Part shown: piece after piece, positions 41,543 through 49,965 of the stretch
Position numbering within the stretch: position 1 is the first letter of the stretch
Layout of the letters: each line of letters opens with the position of its first letter
Assembly (NCBI RefSeq): GCF_002890915.1
Contig: NZ_POUT01000018.1
Span: 1-53,966 of the forward strand
From: Stutzerimonas stutzeri
Lineage (GTDB): Bacteria > Pseudomonadota > Gammaproteobacteria > Pseudomonadales > Pseudomonadaceae
Length of the DNA stretch: 53,966 nucleotides
Direction: 5' to 3'
Translations under genes and position numbers: made by a program
The notes under the pieces: generated by a model
Seen by the model: only the letters and a program-made list of their open reading frames with translations
Told to the model about the DNA's origin: nothing
The model's database searches: none

Positions 41543-42859
41543 TCAGCCATCCACCCTCAGCAGCGCGCGTGCCCCCGCCGATATAGCCGGCCGAGCGGCA
41601 TCGGCCTGCGCGTCCAGGTGCTCGTCGAACTGCCTGAGCACCACCAGTTCGCCACCTTCCCCGTCGAGGTCGAGCAGGCAACTGCGCAGCTGCGGCTGCG
41701 CCGGCATCTCGAACATGGTGCGCTGCAGCGCGCCCTCCATGACCGCGCGCAGCCCGCGCGCGCCGGTGCGGCGCAGCAGCGCCTGGTCGGCGATATGGCT
41801 GAGCGCCGCCGGGCTGAACTCCAGCTTCACGCCCTGGTAGGCGAACAGTTGCTGGTACTGCTTGACCAGCGCGTTGCGCGGCTCGCTGAGGATGCGCAGC
41901 AACGTCGCGTGATCCAGCTCGCGGAGGAAGGTAATGATAGGGAAGCGGCCGATGAACTCCGGAATCAACCCGAACTCATGGAGATCGTCCGGCAACAGCG
42001 CCGCCAGCAGCTCGTTGAGCGACGGCGTCTGTTGCTGCGGCCGCGCATGGAAGCCGATCGCGCTGCCGCGTGGATGCACACGGCTGCCGACCAGGGTTTC
42101 CAGGCCCGGGAAGGCGCCGCCGGCGATGAACAGGATGTTGCGCGTATCCACCACCTGCTCCTCGCCGTGTTCGCCACGCCGGCCCCCCTTGCCGATGCGC
42201 ACCTCGCTACCCTCGACCAGCTTGAGCAGCGCCTGCTGCACGCCTTCGCCGGAGATGTCGCGCACCGCCGTGCCGCCCCCGCCACGCCGTGCCAGCTTGT
42301 CCACCTCGTCGATATAGACGATGCCCCATTGCGCCTTCTGCACATCGCCACCGGCGGCTTCCAGCAGGCGGGCGATGATGCTGTCGACGTCGTCGCCGAC
42401 GTAGCCGGCCTGGGTCAGGGTGGTGGCATCGGCCGAGGCGAAGGGCACGCCGAGGATGCGCGCCAGGGTGCGCACCAGCAGCGTCTTGCCGGTGCCCGAA
42501 GGGCCGGCCATGAGGATGTTGGACTTCTCCAGCTCGACCGTGCCGCCCAGTTGGCAGACCGGCTCGCGGGTGCAGTTGAGCAGGCGCAGGTAGTGGTTGT
42601 AGACCGCCACCGCCAGGGTTTCCTTGGCCTCGTCCTGGCCGATCACCGACTCGTCCAGGTGCTGCATGTAGGCCGCCGGCGTGAGCAGTTGCGGTGCCAG
42701 TTGCTGGGCCTGGCGCCGCTGCCCCCAACTGGTCACCACCTGGTGGGCCAGCTTGACGCAGGCCTCGCAGATCCGGCCTTCGTTACCCGCGATCAAGGGC
42801 ACCGTCGGCGATTTTTCCGCGCCGCAGAACGAACAGCAGGGCTTGTCGGTATCAGTCAT
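41543..42859 (-). CDS. clpX: Nif-associated second ClpX (ClpX2)
   Basis: The 438-residue protein has the ClpX zinc-binding domain (C9, C12, C31, C34), Walker A GPSGTGKT (119-126), the substrate loop GYVG (152-155), Walker B VYIDE (181-185) and an IGF ClpP-docking loop (268-270). All functional motifs are intact. In A. vinelandii the nif-linked ClpX2 turns over Fe-Mo cofactor assembly proteins. It overlaps nifM by 4 bp. The chromosomal clpX would be elsewhere. Confidence 0.92.
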   Translation of the reverse strand: MTDTDKPCCSFCGAEKSPTVPLIAGNEGRICEACVKLAHQVVTSWGQRRQAQQLAPQLLTPAAYMQHLDESVIGQDEAKETLAVAVYNHYLRLLNCTREPVCQLGGTVELEKSNILMAGPSGTGKTLLVRTLARILGVPFASADATTLTQAGYVGDDVDSIIARLLEAAGGDVQKAQWGIVYIDEVDKLARRGGGGTAVRDISGEGVQQALLKLVEGSEVRIGKGGRRGEHGEEQVVDTRNILFIAGGAFPGLETLVGSRVHPRGSAIGFHARPQQQTPSLNELLAALLPDDLHEFGLIPEFIGRFPIITFLRELDHATLLRILSEPRNALVKQYQQLFAYQGVKLEFSPAALSHIADQALLRRTGARGLRAVMEGALQRTMFEMPAQPQLRSCLLDLDGEGGELVVLRQFDEHLDAQADAARPAISAGARALLRVDG

Positions 42860-43734
42860 GGCAGCGACTCCGGTGAGGTTGGGGCGGACTGCAGCAAACC
42901 GGCCAGCCATGCGCGCTGGTGCCGCGCGTGTTGACGGGCGCGGAGCTTCTCGCGCAGGTGCGGCAAGACCTCCTGCAGCGACAACTGGCCCGCCGGATGG
43001 ATCGCCTCGCAGAACAGCAGATGAAAGCCCAGTGGCGTCTCCACCACCGGGCCGATCTCGCCTGCGCGCAGGGCGAACAGGCAGGCCTCCAGCTGCGGAT
43101 AGAGCACGCCGGGGCGTACCAGGCCGAGACTTCCGCCCTCCATCGCCGAAGGGCATTCGGAATGCTTGAGCGCCTGCTCGGCGAAGCGCTGCGGCTTGCG
43201 CAACAGGCGCTCGGCGATCAGGTTGATGCGGCGCCAGGCGCTGGTCCGGCTGTTTTCCGGGAAATCCTCGTTGACGGTAATCAGGATCTGCCGCGCCAGG
43301 CGCGTGGCGGGCCGCACGAAGCGCTCCGGATGATTGAAGTAGTACAGGCTGACATCCGTATCGGTGATTTCCGGCAGCCCGGCGCAGACGCGCTGCAGCA
43401 CCGTTTCGACCTTGAGTTCGCGGGCCAGCAGCTGGCGCAGGCCGGCTTCGTCCAGGCCACTGTCGTCGAGCGCCTTGTGCAGCGCGAGCGGGTCCTCGTA
43501 GCGGGCGGCGATCTCGGCCCAGGCATCGGCGACCTGCTCGTCCGGGATCACCACACCGCAGGCCTCGGCACTGTGCAGCACGGCGTTCTCCAGCTGCAGC
43601 TGGCGACCGACGATGCGCTCGGCCTGTTCACGCTGTGGCGAACTGAGGGCGGCCGGGGCACAGCCGAAACGCTCGTGGGCGACCTTCAGCAGCTGGTAGC
43701 GGGCATCCTCGCCGGTGACCAGATCAATGCTCAT
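42856..43734 (-). CDS. nifM: Nitrogenase Fe-protein maturation factor NifM
   Basis: The 292-residue protein has an N-terminal helical half and a C-terminal parvulin-type prolyl isomerase domain (about 155-255: ILITVNEDFPEN, GGSLGLVRPGVLYPQLEACL, VVETPLGFHLLFC). NifM is needed for accumulation of active NifH. It overlaps clpX by 4 bp and nifZ by 11 bp. Confidence 0.93.
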   Translation of the reverse strand: MSIDLVTGEDARYQLLKVAHERFGCAPAALSSPQREQAERIVGRQLQLENAVLHSAEACGVVIPDEQVADAWAEIAARYEDPLALHKALDDSGLDEAGLRQLLARELKVETVLQRVCAGLPEITDTDVSLYYFNHPERFVRPATRLARQILITVNEDFPENSRTSAWRRINLIAERLLRKPQRFAEQALKHSECPSAMEGGSLGLVRPGVLYPQLEACLFALRAGEIGPVVETPLGFHLLFCEAIHPAGQLSLQEVLPHLREKLRARQHARHQRAWLAGLLQSAPTSPESLP

Positions 43735-44194
43735 GCTCGCCTCCCGCCTGCGCGTCGGCCCAGGCCAGGCTCGTCTCGGGCACCTGAAGCACCCGGCCGT
43801 CGCCGAAATAGACGTGGTACTGGATGCCGCCGGGCAGGTCGCGCAGCACCTTCTCGATGCTGCCGGTGCGGCCCTGCTCCACCACCACCTCGCCGCGCAC
43901 GGCCAGGCTGCGGGTGGCGACCACCTGGTCGCGGAACTCGAACAGGTTGGGTATCCAGGGGTCCGACGCGGGAATCAGCTCCTCCTCGCGGCAGCCCACC
44001 GTGCAGCCCTGATCGAGGAAATGCACGCGGTAGATCAGCTGATCCTGCAGGTAGGTGCCGACGTCGTAGACGCAACCCACCGCACCGCGGCGCATCAGCA
44101 GGGCGCCGGTGTCCTTGCCGGGGTAGGTGCCGTCGTTGCGTACGTTGCGGATCAGCCTGACGGCCTGGCCATATTCGTAGAGCGGCAGACTCAT
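43724..44194 (-). CDS. nifZ: NifZ, nitrogenase P-cluster maturation
   Basis: The 156-residue protein begins MSLPLYEYGQAVRLIRNVRN and contains VYDVGTYLQDQLIYRVHFLD, the NifZ domain that is duplicated as a second VRGEVVVEQGRTGSIEKVL segment. NifZ helps form the P-cluster of the MoFe protein. GGGAGG lies 7 bp before ATG 44194. It overlaps nifM by 11 bp and is 19 bp after nifW. Confidence 0.92.
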   Translation of the reverse strand: MSLPLYEYGQAVRLIRNVRNDGTYPGKDTGALLMRRGAVGCVYDVGTYLQDQLIYRVHFLDQGCTVGCREEELIPASDPWIPNLFEFRDQVVATRSLAVRGEVVVEQGRTGSIEKVLRDLPGGIQYHVYFGDGRVLQVPETSLAWADAQAGGEHEH

Positions 44195-44213
44195 GGCGCT
44201 CACCTCCCGCGGG

Positions 44214-44561
44214 TCAGCCCAGCAGTTGATCGATGGGCACGAAGGTCGTCTGCGGCTCGTGCATGTGGAAGACCTTGAAGACCTTTTCGGTCTGCGCATC
44301 GGAGGCGACGAAATCCTCGTAGGCGCGTACCAGCAGCTTGCGATACACCGCATACCGCACGGCATCCTGCAGGTGCTCGATGTCGCCGGCCTGACACAGG
44401 TAGTCGTGATAGCGCTGCATGATGTGCAGGCGGTTGACCTGTACCACCGACGGCACGAAGGACACGCCGAAGAAGTTCAGGAAATCCTCGGCGGATACCA
44501 GCTCTTCCAGCGCTTCGTCCAGGGGCCCGTCCAGGTTCGGTTCGGCGGCTTGTTCGCTCAT
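44214..44561 (-). CDS. nifW: NifW, nitrogenase stabilising protein
   Basis: The 115-residue protein has the NifW core (ALEELVSAEDFLNFFGVSFV, VNRLHIMQRYHDYL, AYEDFVASDAQTEKVFKVF). NifW binds the MoFe protein and protects or helps assemble it. It overlaps the upstream TPR-like gene by 4 bp. Confidence 0.93.
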   Translation of the reverse strand: MSEQAAEPNLDGPLDEALEELVSAEDFLNFFGVSFVPSVVQVNRLHIMQRYHDYLCQAGDIEHLQDAVRYAVYRKLLVRAYEDFVASDAQTEKVFKVFHMHEPQTTFVPIDQLLG

Positions 44562-45097
44562 GGGCGTGTCTCCACGGTGGCAGCAGGGGGAAAGGTGAAA
44601 ATGGCGGCGCTGTTGGCCGCCAGCACATCGAGCAGCAGGCGCGCGCCGAGGCGGTTGTCCGCATCGAGCTCGGCGACCTTGCTCAGCATCGCCTTGCCCT
44701 CGCCGAACAGGCCCAGGCGCAGGCTCAGGTAACCAGCGCCCTTGAGCGCCAGCAGATGAAAACGCAGCAGGCCGATGGCGTCGGGCGCCACGCGTGCCAG
44801 GCAGTTGCTATCCAGTGCACGCCAGTCACAAGGCAGCCCCAGGCGCGGCGCGACCACCTGCAGGACCTGCGCGGCGATGGCCAAGGCATCGGCATGGCGA
44901 TGCTGGTAGAAGTAGAAGCGGTAGAGCCCGACCAGCACGCTGAGATCGCCCGGCGCCAGCGCCTGAGCCGCCAGCAGCGGCTGCTCCGCCGTGCCGGTGG
45001 CGTACTGCGCCGACGCCTCGTCCAGCAGTGCCGCGACGCGCGGCTGGCGCGGCTCGTCGAAATACAGGCCGGCGCCGTCGAAATCCTGCAGGTCCAT
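44558..45097 (-). CDS. Uncharacterised TPR-like protein of the nif operon
   Basis: The 179-residue protein is helix-rich and has degenerate TPR-like repeats (for example LAPGDLSVLVGLYRFYFYQH, then HRHADALAIAAQVLQ and GYLSLRLGLFGEGKAMLSK). No signal peptide is seen. It sits between cysE and nifW, overlaps nifW by 4 bp, and starts 12 bp after the cysE stop, so it is co-translated with nif genes. A similar gene is, as I recall, present in the same place in A. vinelandii and P. stutzeri. A role as adaptor in nitrogenase assembly is an inference from position. Confidence 0.8.
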   Translation of the reverse strand: MDLQDFDGAGLYFDEPRQPRVAALLDEASAQYATGTAEQPLLAAQALAPGDLSVLVGLYRFYFYQHRHADALAIAAQVLQVVAPRLGLPCDWRALDSNCLARVAPDAIGLLRFHLLALKGAGYLSLRLGLFGEGKAMLSKVAELDADNRLGARLLLDVLAANSAAIFTFPPAATVETRP

Positions 45098-45109
45098 GGG
45101 CGTGCTCCG

Positions 45110-45853
45110 TCAGCGCCCGGCCATGGCCGGACAATCGTTTTCACACAGGCTGTTGTCCGGCTGGCATTCCTGGTAGCGCCGCTGCTGGCTGCCGGCGGCG
45201 ACCAGGCCGCCCTGCTCGACCTGCTTCTCCAGGCTGTCCAGGCGCTCCAGCAGGCAGGCGATGGCCTTGCCCACCGGGTCGGGGATCAGGTGATGGTCGA
45301 GGTCGATGCCATGCACGTTGGGCCGGCCAGCCTCGCGCAGGCGTACCACCTTGCCGGGGATGCCGACCACCGTGCAGCCGTCCGGCACGTCCTGCACCAC
45401 CACCGAGTTGGCGCCGACCCGGGCATTGGCGCCGATACTGATCGGCCCGAGGATCTTCGCCCCGGCGCCGACCAGCACGCCGTCGCCCAGGGTCGGATGG
45501 CGCTTGCCCTTGCGCCAGCTGGTGCCGCCCAGGGTCACGCCGTGATAGAGGGTGACGTCGTCGCCGATCTCGGCGGTTTCGCCGATCACCACCCCGGCGC
45601 CGTGGTCGATGAAGAAGCGTGCGCCGATGCGGGCCCCGGGATGGATGTCGACGTTGCTCAGCAGCCGCCCGAGGAAGCCCAGCAGGCGCGCGGCATAACG
45701 CCACTCGCGGCACCACAGGCGATGCGCGAGGCGGTAGAGCATGATCGCGTGCACCCCCGGATAAGTGGTCAGCACCTCCAGCGTGGAGCGCGCGGCGGGG
45801 TCGCGCTGGAATACGCAGCGCACATCGTCGCGGCATTCGCGGTACAGGTTCAT
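45110..45853 (-). CDS. cysE: Nif-linked serine O-acetyltransferase
   Basis: The 247-residue protein has the N-terminal helical domain of serine acetyltransferase followed by a left-handed beta-helix of hexapeptide repeats (DIHPGARIGARFFIDHGAG, then GETAEIGDDVTLYHGV). The C-terminal tail carries extra Cys-rich sequence (YQECQPDNSLCENDC). It makes O-acetylserine for cysteine, feeding NifS. The start at 45853 overlaps nifV by 4 bp and has GGAGGTGCC upstream. The Cys-rich tail is unusual and may reduce feedback control. Confidence 0.9.
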   Translation of the reverse strand: MNLYRECRDDVRCVFQRDPAARSTLEVLTTYPGVHAIMLYRLAHRLWCREWRYAARLLGFLGRLLSNVDIHPGARIGARFFIDHGAGVVIGETAEIGDDVTLYHGVTLGGTSWRKGKRHPTLGDGVLVGAGAKILGPISIGANARVGANSVVVQDVPDGCTVVGIPGKVVRLREAGRPNVHGIDLDHHLIPDPVGKAIACLLERLDSLEKQVEQGGLVAAGSQQRRYQECQPDNSLCENDCPAMAGR

Positions 45854-46995
45854 GCGGCACCTCCGACCAGGGCCAGGCCTTGTTCGCACAGCTGCTGGTA
45901 GAAACCCTGCAGATCGGCGCTCTGCGGGCTGCGCTTGTTCTGCGTGGAGAAACGGCGGATGCAGCCGAGCAGTGCCCGGCTCTGCCACTGCTGCAGTTCG
46001 ATGCCCAGCTCGCGGTAGCTCAGCTCGACCATGTGCGCGCCGGAATGCTTGCCCAGCACCAGACTGTGGCTGCGCCCGAGCTCATCGGGGTTGAGCCCCT
46101 CGTAGTTGCGCCGGTGCTTGAGCAGCCCGTCGACGTGGATGCCCGCCTCGTGGGTGAACACCCCGGCACCGACCACGCTCTTCTGCCAGGCCACCTGGCG
46201 TCCGGAAGCCTGCTCCACCAGCGCCGAGATCGAGGGAATGCCGCGCACGTCGATGCCGCAGTCGATGCCGTGGAGGTGCTTGAGCGCCAGCGCGCACTCC
46301 TCCAGCGCGGCGTTGCCGGCGCGCTCGCCGAGGCCGTTGACCGTGGTGTTGATATGCGTGGCGCCGCCGCGCACGGCCGCCAGGGTGTTGGCCGTGGCCA
46401 GGCCGAAGTCGTCGTGGGCGTGTACTTCCAGCTCCAGATCCAGGCGCCCGGCGAGAAAGCGGAAGCGCTCGTGCATCGCGAACGGCTCCATCACCCCCAC
46501 CGTGTCGGCGAAGCGCAGCCGCCGCGCGCCGGCGGCCTGGGCGACGTCCGCCACGCGAACGATGAACTCCGGATCGGCGCGCGAGGCGTCCTCGCAGCCC
46601 AGGCACACCTCCAGCCCGGCGTCGCGCGCCGCACCCACCAGTCGCGCGACCTCGCGCAACGCCCAGTCGCGGTCGCGGCCAAGCTTGTGCTGCAGCATCA
46701 GGTCCGAGACCGGCAGCGACAGGTCGACCATGCCGACGCCGGTCCCGCAGGCGGCCAGCAGGTCGCTGTCGCACAACCGACACCAGGCCAGCAGCCGTAC
46801 CGGCAGGGCGAGCCCGGCGATGGCGCGCATCACCTCGCACTCCTCCTCGCCCATGCTGGGAATGCCGATCTCCAGCTCCGGCACGCCGAGCTGTACCAGG
46901 GCGCGGGCAATGGCGAGCTTCTCCTCGGCGCTGAAGGCGACCCCGGCGCTCTGTTCGCCGTCGCGCAGGGTGGTGTCGTCGATCACGATGGACAT
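45850..46995 (-). CDS. nifV: Homocitrate synthase NifV
   Basis: The 381-residue protein has the acyl-CoA condensing TIM barrel with DDTTLRDGEQSAGVAF at the N terminus, the metal-binding HAHDDFGLATANTLAAV and NTTVNGLGERAGN. NifV makes homocitrate from 2-oxoglutarate and acetyl-CoA, the organic acid of the FeMo cofactor. It follows nifS by 40 bp and overlaps cysE by 4 bp. Confidence 0.95.
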   Translation of the reverse strand: MSIVIDDTTLRDGEQSAGVAFSAEEKLAIARALVQLGVPELEIGIPSMGEEECEVMRAIAGLALPVRLLAWCRLCDSDLLAACGTGVGMVDLSLPVSDLMLQHKLGRDRDWALREVARLVGAARDAGLEVCLGCEDASRADPEFIVRVADVAQAAGARRLRFADTVGVMEPFAMHERFRFLAGRLDLELEVHAHDDFGLATANTLAAVRGGATHINTTVNGLGERAGNAALEECALALKHLHGIDCGIDVRGIPSISALVEQASGRQVAWQKSVVGAGVFTHEAGIHVDGLLKHRRNYEGLNPDELGRSHSLVLGKHSGAHMVELSYRELGIELQQWQSRALLGCIRRFSTQNKRSPQSADLQGFYQQLCEQGLALVGGAA

Positions 46996-47035
46996 GCTGA
47001 ACCTCCTCGGCGATGGCGCCGCGGTCAGACGATCG

Positions 47036-48244
47036 TCAGGCGTAGACCGGTGCGAACGAATCGCCCACTGCCTCGGCCGGGCCGTTACCGCTCCAGTAGG
47101 GCGACAGCTTGCGCAACTGGGCGATGATCGGCGGCACCTCGCGGATCACATAGTCGATCTGCTCCTCGGTGGTGTAGCGCGACAGCGAGAAGCGCACGCT
47201 GCCATGGGCCGCCGTGTAGGGAATGTCCATCGCGCGCATCACGTGGGACGGCTCCAGCGACCCGGAGGTGCAGGCCGAACCGCTGGAGGCGGCGATGCCG
47301 ACCTTGTTCAGCAGCAGCAGGATGGCCTCGCCCTCGATGTATTCGAAGGCGATGTTGGCGGTGTTCGGCAGGCGATTGCCCGGATCGCCGGTGACGAAGG
47401 CATAGGGCACCGCGGCGAGGATGCCGGCCTCGAGCTTGTCGCGCAGGCGCCGGACCTCGGTGTTCTCGTGCTCCATGAAGGCCAGCGCGCGCTCGGCGGC
47501 GACCCCCAGGCCGATGATCGACGCCGCGTTCTCGGTGCCGGCGCGGCGCCCGCGCTCCTGGTGGCCACCGCGCAGCAATGGCCGGAAGCGCGTGCCGCGG
47601 CGCAGGTAGAGCACGCCGACGCCCTTGGGCGCATGCAGCTTGTGGCCGGACAGCGAGAGCATGTGGATGGCGCTGTCCTTGAGGTTCATCGGCACCTTGC
47701 CGACCGCCTGCACCGCATCGCTATGGAACATGACCCCGGCGTCGTCGGCCATCTGCGCCATCTGCTCCACCGGGAACAGCGTGCCGGTCTCGTTGTTGGC
47801 CCACATCACCGAGACGATGGCCACGTCGTCGCCGAGCAGCGCGGCGTACTCGCCCAGATCCAGGCGGCCCTTCTTGTCCACCTTGAGCTTGTGCACGGTG
47901 TAGCCGTCCTCGGCCAGGTAGTCGCACAGGCTGAGGATCGCCGGGTGCTCGACCACCGTGGTGATGATCGTCTTGCGCTCGGGCTGGGCCTTGAGCGCCG
48001 AGAGGATCGCGGTGGAATCGGCCTCGGTGCCGCAGGAGGTGAACACGATTTCCGAGTCGTACTCGGCGCCGAGCAGCCGCTGCACGCTCTGCCGCGCCTT
48101 CTTCAGCGCCATGCCGACCTGGTTGCCGAAGCTGTGCATCGACGAGGGGTTGCCGAACTGTTCGGTGAAGAACGGCAGCATGGCCTGCACCACTTCGTCA
48201 TCGACACGGGTGGTCGCGTTGTTGTCGAGATAGATGCCGCTCAT
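47036..48244 (-). CDS. nifS: Cysteine desulfurase NifS
   Basis: The 402-residue class V PLP enzyme has the PLP lysine K202 in SLSGHKLHAPKG and the active-site cysteine C325 in SSGSACTSGSLEPSHV, the same number as in A. vinelandii NifS. It supplies sulfur to NifU. Its ATG follows the nifU stop by one base, so the two are translationally coupled. Confidence 0.96.
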   Translation of the reverse strand: MSGIYLDNNATTRVDDEVVQAMLPFFTEQFGNPSSMHSFGNQVGMALKKARQSVQRLLGAEYDSEIVFTSCGTEADSTAILSALKAQPERKTIITTVVEHPAILSLCDYLAEDGYTVHKLKVDKKGRLDLGEYAALLGDDVAIVSVMWANNETGTLFPVEQMAQMADDAGVMFHSDAVQAVGKVPMNLKDSAIHMLSLSGHKLHAPKGVGVLYLRRGTRFRPLLRGGHQERGRRAGTENAASIIGLGVAAERALAFMEHENTEVRRLRDKLEAGILAAVPYAFVTGDPGNRLPNTANIAFEYIEGEAILLLLNKVGIAASSGSACTSGSLEPSHVMRAMDIPYTAAHGSVRFSLSRYTTEEQIDYVIREVPPIIAQLRKLSPYWSGNGPAEAVGDSFAPVYA

Positions 48245-48245
48245 C

Positions 48246-49184
48246 TCACACCTCCGCCATCGCGCTGTGGGCCGGGGAGCTGACCGGGACCACCTTGACG
48301 AACTCGCCGAGTTCCTCGATCAGCCGCTGCTGGATGCCGGACAACGTCATGCTGGCCATCTGGCAGCCGGTGCAGGCGCCGGTCAGCTTGACGTAGATGT
48401 TCTTGCCCTCGACATCCAGCAGCTCGACGTCGCCGTGGTCGCGCTGCAGGGTCGGGCGGATCGATTCGAGCACGCGCTCGACGCGGCGGATGCGCTGCAG
48501 GGTGGTCATGCGCGGCGCAGCGGGCGCCGCCTGCGGAGTTTCCAGGGTCACCAGCGGCGCCTTGGCCTTCTTCGCCGCCTTGGCACCGGTACCGGCCGGG
48601 ACGAAGATCTCGCCGCGCGCGGCCAGTTCCTCGACCAGCAACCGCTCGATGCCTTCGTGGCAGGACGAGCAACCGCCGCCGGCCTTGGTGTAGTTGGTCA
48701 CGTCCTCGACGCTGGAGAGCCGGTTGGCGCGGATGGTCTCGCGCACCATCACCTCGTCGATGGCGAAGCACTTGCACACCAGCGCGCCTTCCTCGTGGTC
48801 GTCCTCGAGGGTTTCGCCGCGGTAGTTGGCCACCGCCGCCTGCAAGGCCTCGCGGCCCATCACCGAGCAGTGCATCTTCTCCGGCGGCAGGCCATCGAGG
48901 AAGTCGGCGATGTCCTGGTTGCTGATCTTCAGCGCCTCGTCGACGGTCAGCCCCTTGATCATCTCGGTCAGCGCCGAGCTCGATGCGATCGCCGAGCCGC
49001 AGCCGAAGGTCTGGAAGCCGGCGTCGAGAATCACGTCGGTGTCCGGATCGACCTTCAGCGACAGCCGCAGGGCATCGCCGCAGCTCAGCGAACCGACGTC
49101 GCCGACGGCATTGGCCTCGGCCACGGCGCCGGCGTTCTTCGGGTTGTAGAAGTGTTCTTTGACCTTTTCCGAATAATCCCACAT
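48246..49184 (-). CDS. nifU: Fe-S cluster scaffold NifU
   Basis: The 312-residue protein has the three NifU domains: an IscU-like N domain with C35, C62 and C106, a central [2Fe-2S] domain with C137, C139, C172 and C175, and a C-terminal Nfu domain with the CxxC pair C271/C274. NifU assembles clusters on which NifS deposits sulfur and passes them to nitrogenase. It follows iscA by 61 bp and leads into nifS. Confidence 0.96.
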   Translation of the reverse strand: MWDYSEKVKEHFYNPKNAGAVAEANAVGDVGSLSCGDALRLSLKVDPDTDVILDAGFQTFGCGSAIASSSALTEMIKGLTVDEALKISNQDIADFLDGLPPEKMHCSVMGREALQAAVANYRGETLEDDHEEGALVCKCFAIDEVMVRETIRANRLSSVEDVTNYTKAGGGCSSCHEGIERLLVEELAARGEIFVPAGTGAKAAKKAKAPLVTLETPQAAPAAPRMTTLQRIRRVERVLESIRPTLQRDHGDVELLDVEGKNIYVKLTGACTGCQMASMTLSGIQQRLIEELGEFVKVVPVSSPAHSAMAEV

Positions 49185-49245
49185 GACGGCTGATCTCCCG
49201 GTGAATGCTGGGTGGCCGGTCGTGGCCGGCCGCCTCGAGTGGCGC

Positions 49246-49569
49246 TTAGCAGGCGAAGGACTTGCCGCAGCTGCAACCGCTGCTGGCGTTCGGGTTGACG
49301 AAGGTGAAGCCGCTGCCTTCCATGCTGTCGACGAAGTCCATGGTCACGCCGTCGAGCAGCGGTGCGCTGGCGTCGTCGATCAGCACGGTGAAGGCGCCGC
49401 AGTCGACCTGCTGGTCCCCGTCGAGGCCTTGCTCTTCCAGCTTCAGGCTGTACTTCAGCCCCGCACAGCCGCCGCCCTCGACGCGGATGCGCAAGCCGGC
49501 GGTGGGTTTGTCGGCGTTGCTGATGAAGCGGTTAATCGCGCTCTTGGCGCTTTCAGTCAGGGTAATCAT
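49246..49569 (-). CDS. iscA: Nif-type IscA (HesB-like A-type carrier)
   Basis: The 107-residue protein (MITLTESAKSAINRF start) has the A-type carrier cysteines in GGGCAGLKYSL and the C-terminal SGCSCGKSFAC. It carries Fe-S clusters to nitrogenase proteins. Start 49569 is preferred to ATG 49575 because AGGAG lies 8 bp, not 2 bp, before it. First gene of the long nif operon, 43 bp after the predicted transcription start. Confidence 0.93.
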   Translation of the reverse strand: MITLTESAKSAINRFISNADKPTAGLRIRVEGGGCAGLKYSLKLEEQGLDGDQQVDCGAFTVLIDDASAPLLDGVTMDFVDSMEGSGFTFVNPNASSGCSCGKSFAC

Positions 49570-49622
49570 CGGCATGTCTCCTCGGCTGTGGCGGCGATCT
49601 GGCCACCCGGCACAGGTACTTC

Positions 49623-49639
49623 TGCAACGCCCATGCCCA
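49623..49639 (-). promoter_or_regulatory. Sigma-54 promoter of the iscA-nifU operon
   Basis: The minus strand reads TGGGCATGGGCGTTGCA. Taking the second and third G of the GGG run as the -24 element, GG and GC are 12 bp apart and TTGCA is perfect. The predicted start of transcription is near 49612. Confidence 0.72.
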
Positions 49640-49732
49640 GCCTTGCCAAGCTGAAAAACAATTATTTTTCAAATACATATAGATTCATCGCACGACCTTC
49701 CCGCTGTCGCGAACGGTACGCATGGGGCGCAA

Positions 49733-49748
49733 TGTCGGCTTTGCGACA
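49733..49748. promoter_or_regulatory. NifA upstream activator site of iscA-nifU
   Basis: TGTCGGCTTTGCGACA has the form TGT-N10-ACA and the longer dyad TGTCG-N6-CGACA. Its centre is about 128 bp upstream of the predicted transcription start, close to the spacing at nifF. AT-rich DNA (49652-49690) lies between it and the promoter but no exact IHF site was found. Confidence 0.8.
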
Positions 49749-49791
49749 CACCAGGCCGCGGTTCCTCGGGCTGGCCGGAATACCTCTGTAG

Positions 49792-49815
49792 CGCTATATA
49801 CAAAACGATATAGCG
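49792..49815. promoter_or_regulatory. ModE-like operator of modEABC
   Basis: CGCTATAT and ATATAGCG form perfect 8-bp arms around an 8-bp spacer (ACAAAACG). The CG-T-ATAT arm fits the ModE operator pattern CGNTATATA-N6-TATATANCG as I recall it. It lies about 150 bp before modE, so ModE could control its own operon according to molybdate, and possibly influence the divergent iscA-nif promoter. Confidence 0.65.
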
Positions 49816-49870
49816 AATCACACAATGTCATCTTCCAGACAGCCCACAGAGTTCCCATGAAAGCATTAAC

Positions 49871-49906
49871 CTTTTGATTTTCATGAATTTATTTGAAAAC
49901 AAAGGA
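49871..49906 (+). other. AU-rich hairpin in the modE leader
   Basis: CCTTT and AAAGG, then TTTTCA and TGAAAA form two stacked stems with a small bulge. The region 49570-49965 has no other gene. It does not resemble the Moco riboswitch; its role is unclear. Confidence 0.35.
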
Positions 49907-49965
49907 CTGGATGCATTCTTGCTTGCTCCAGGCCCAGGCCCAGAGCCGGAGCCCGAGGAAACGAC

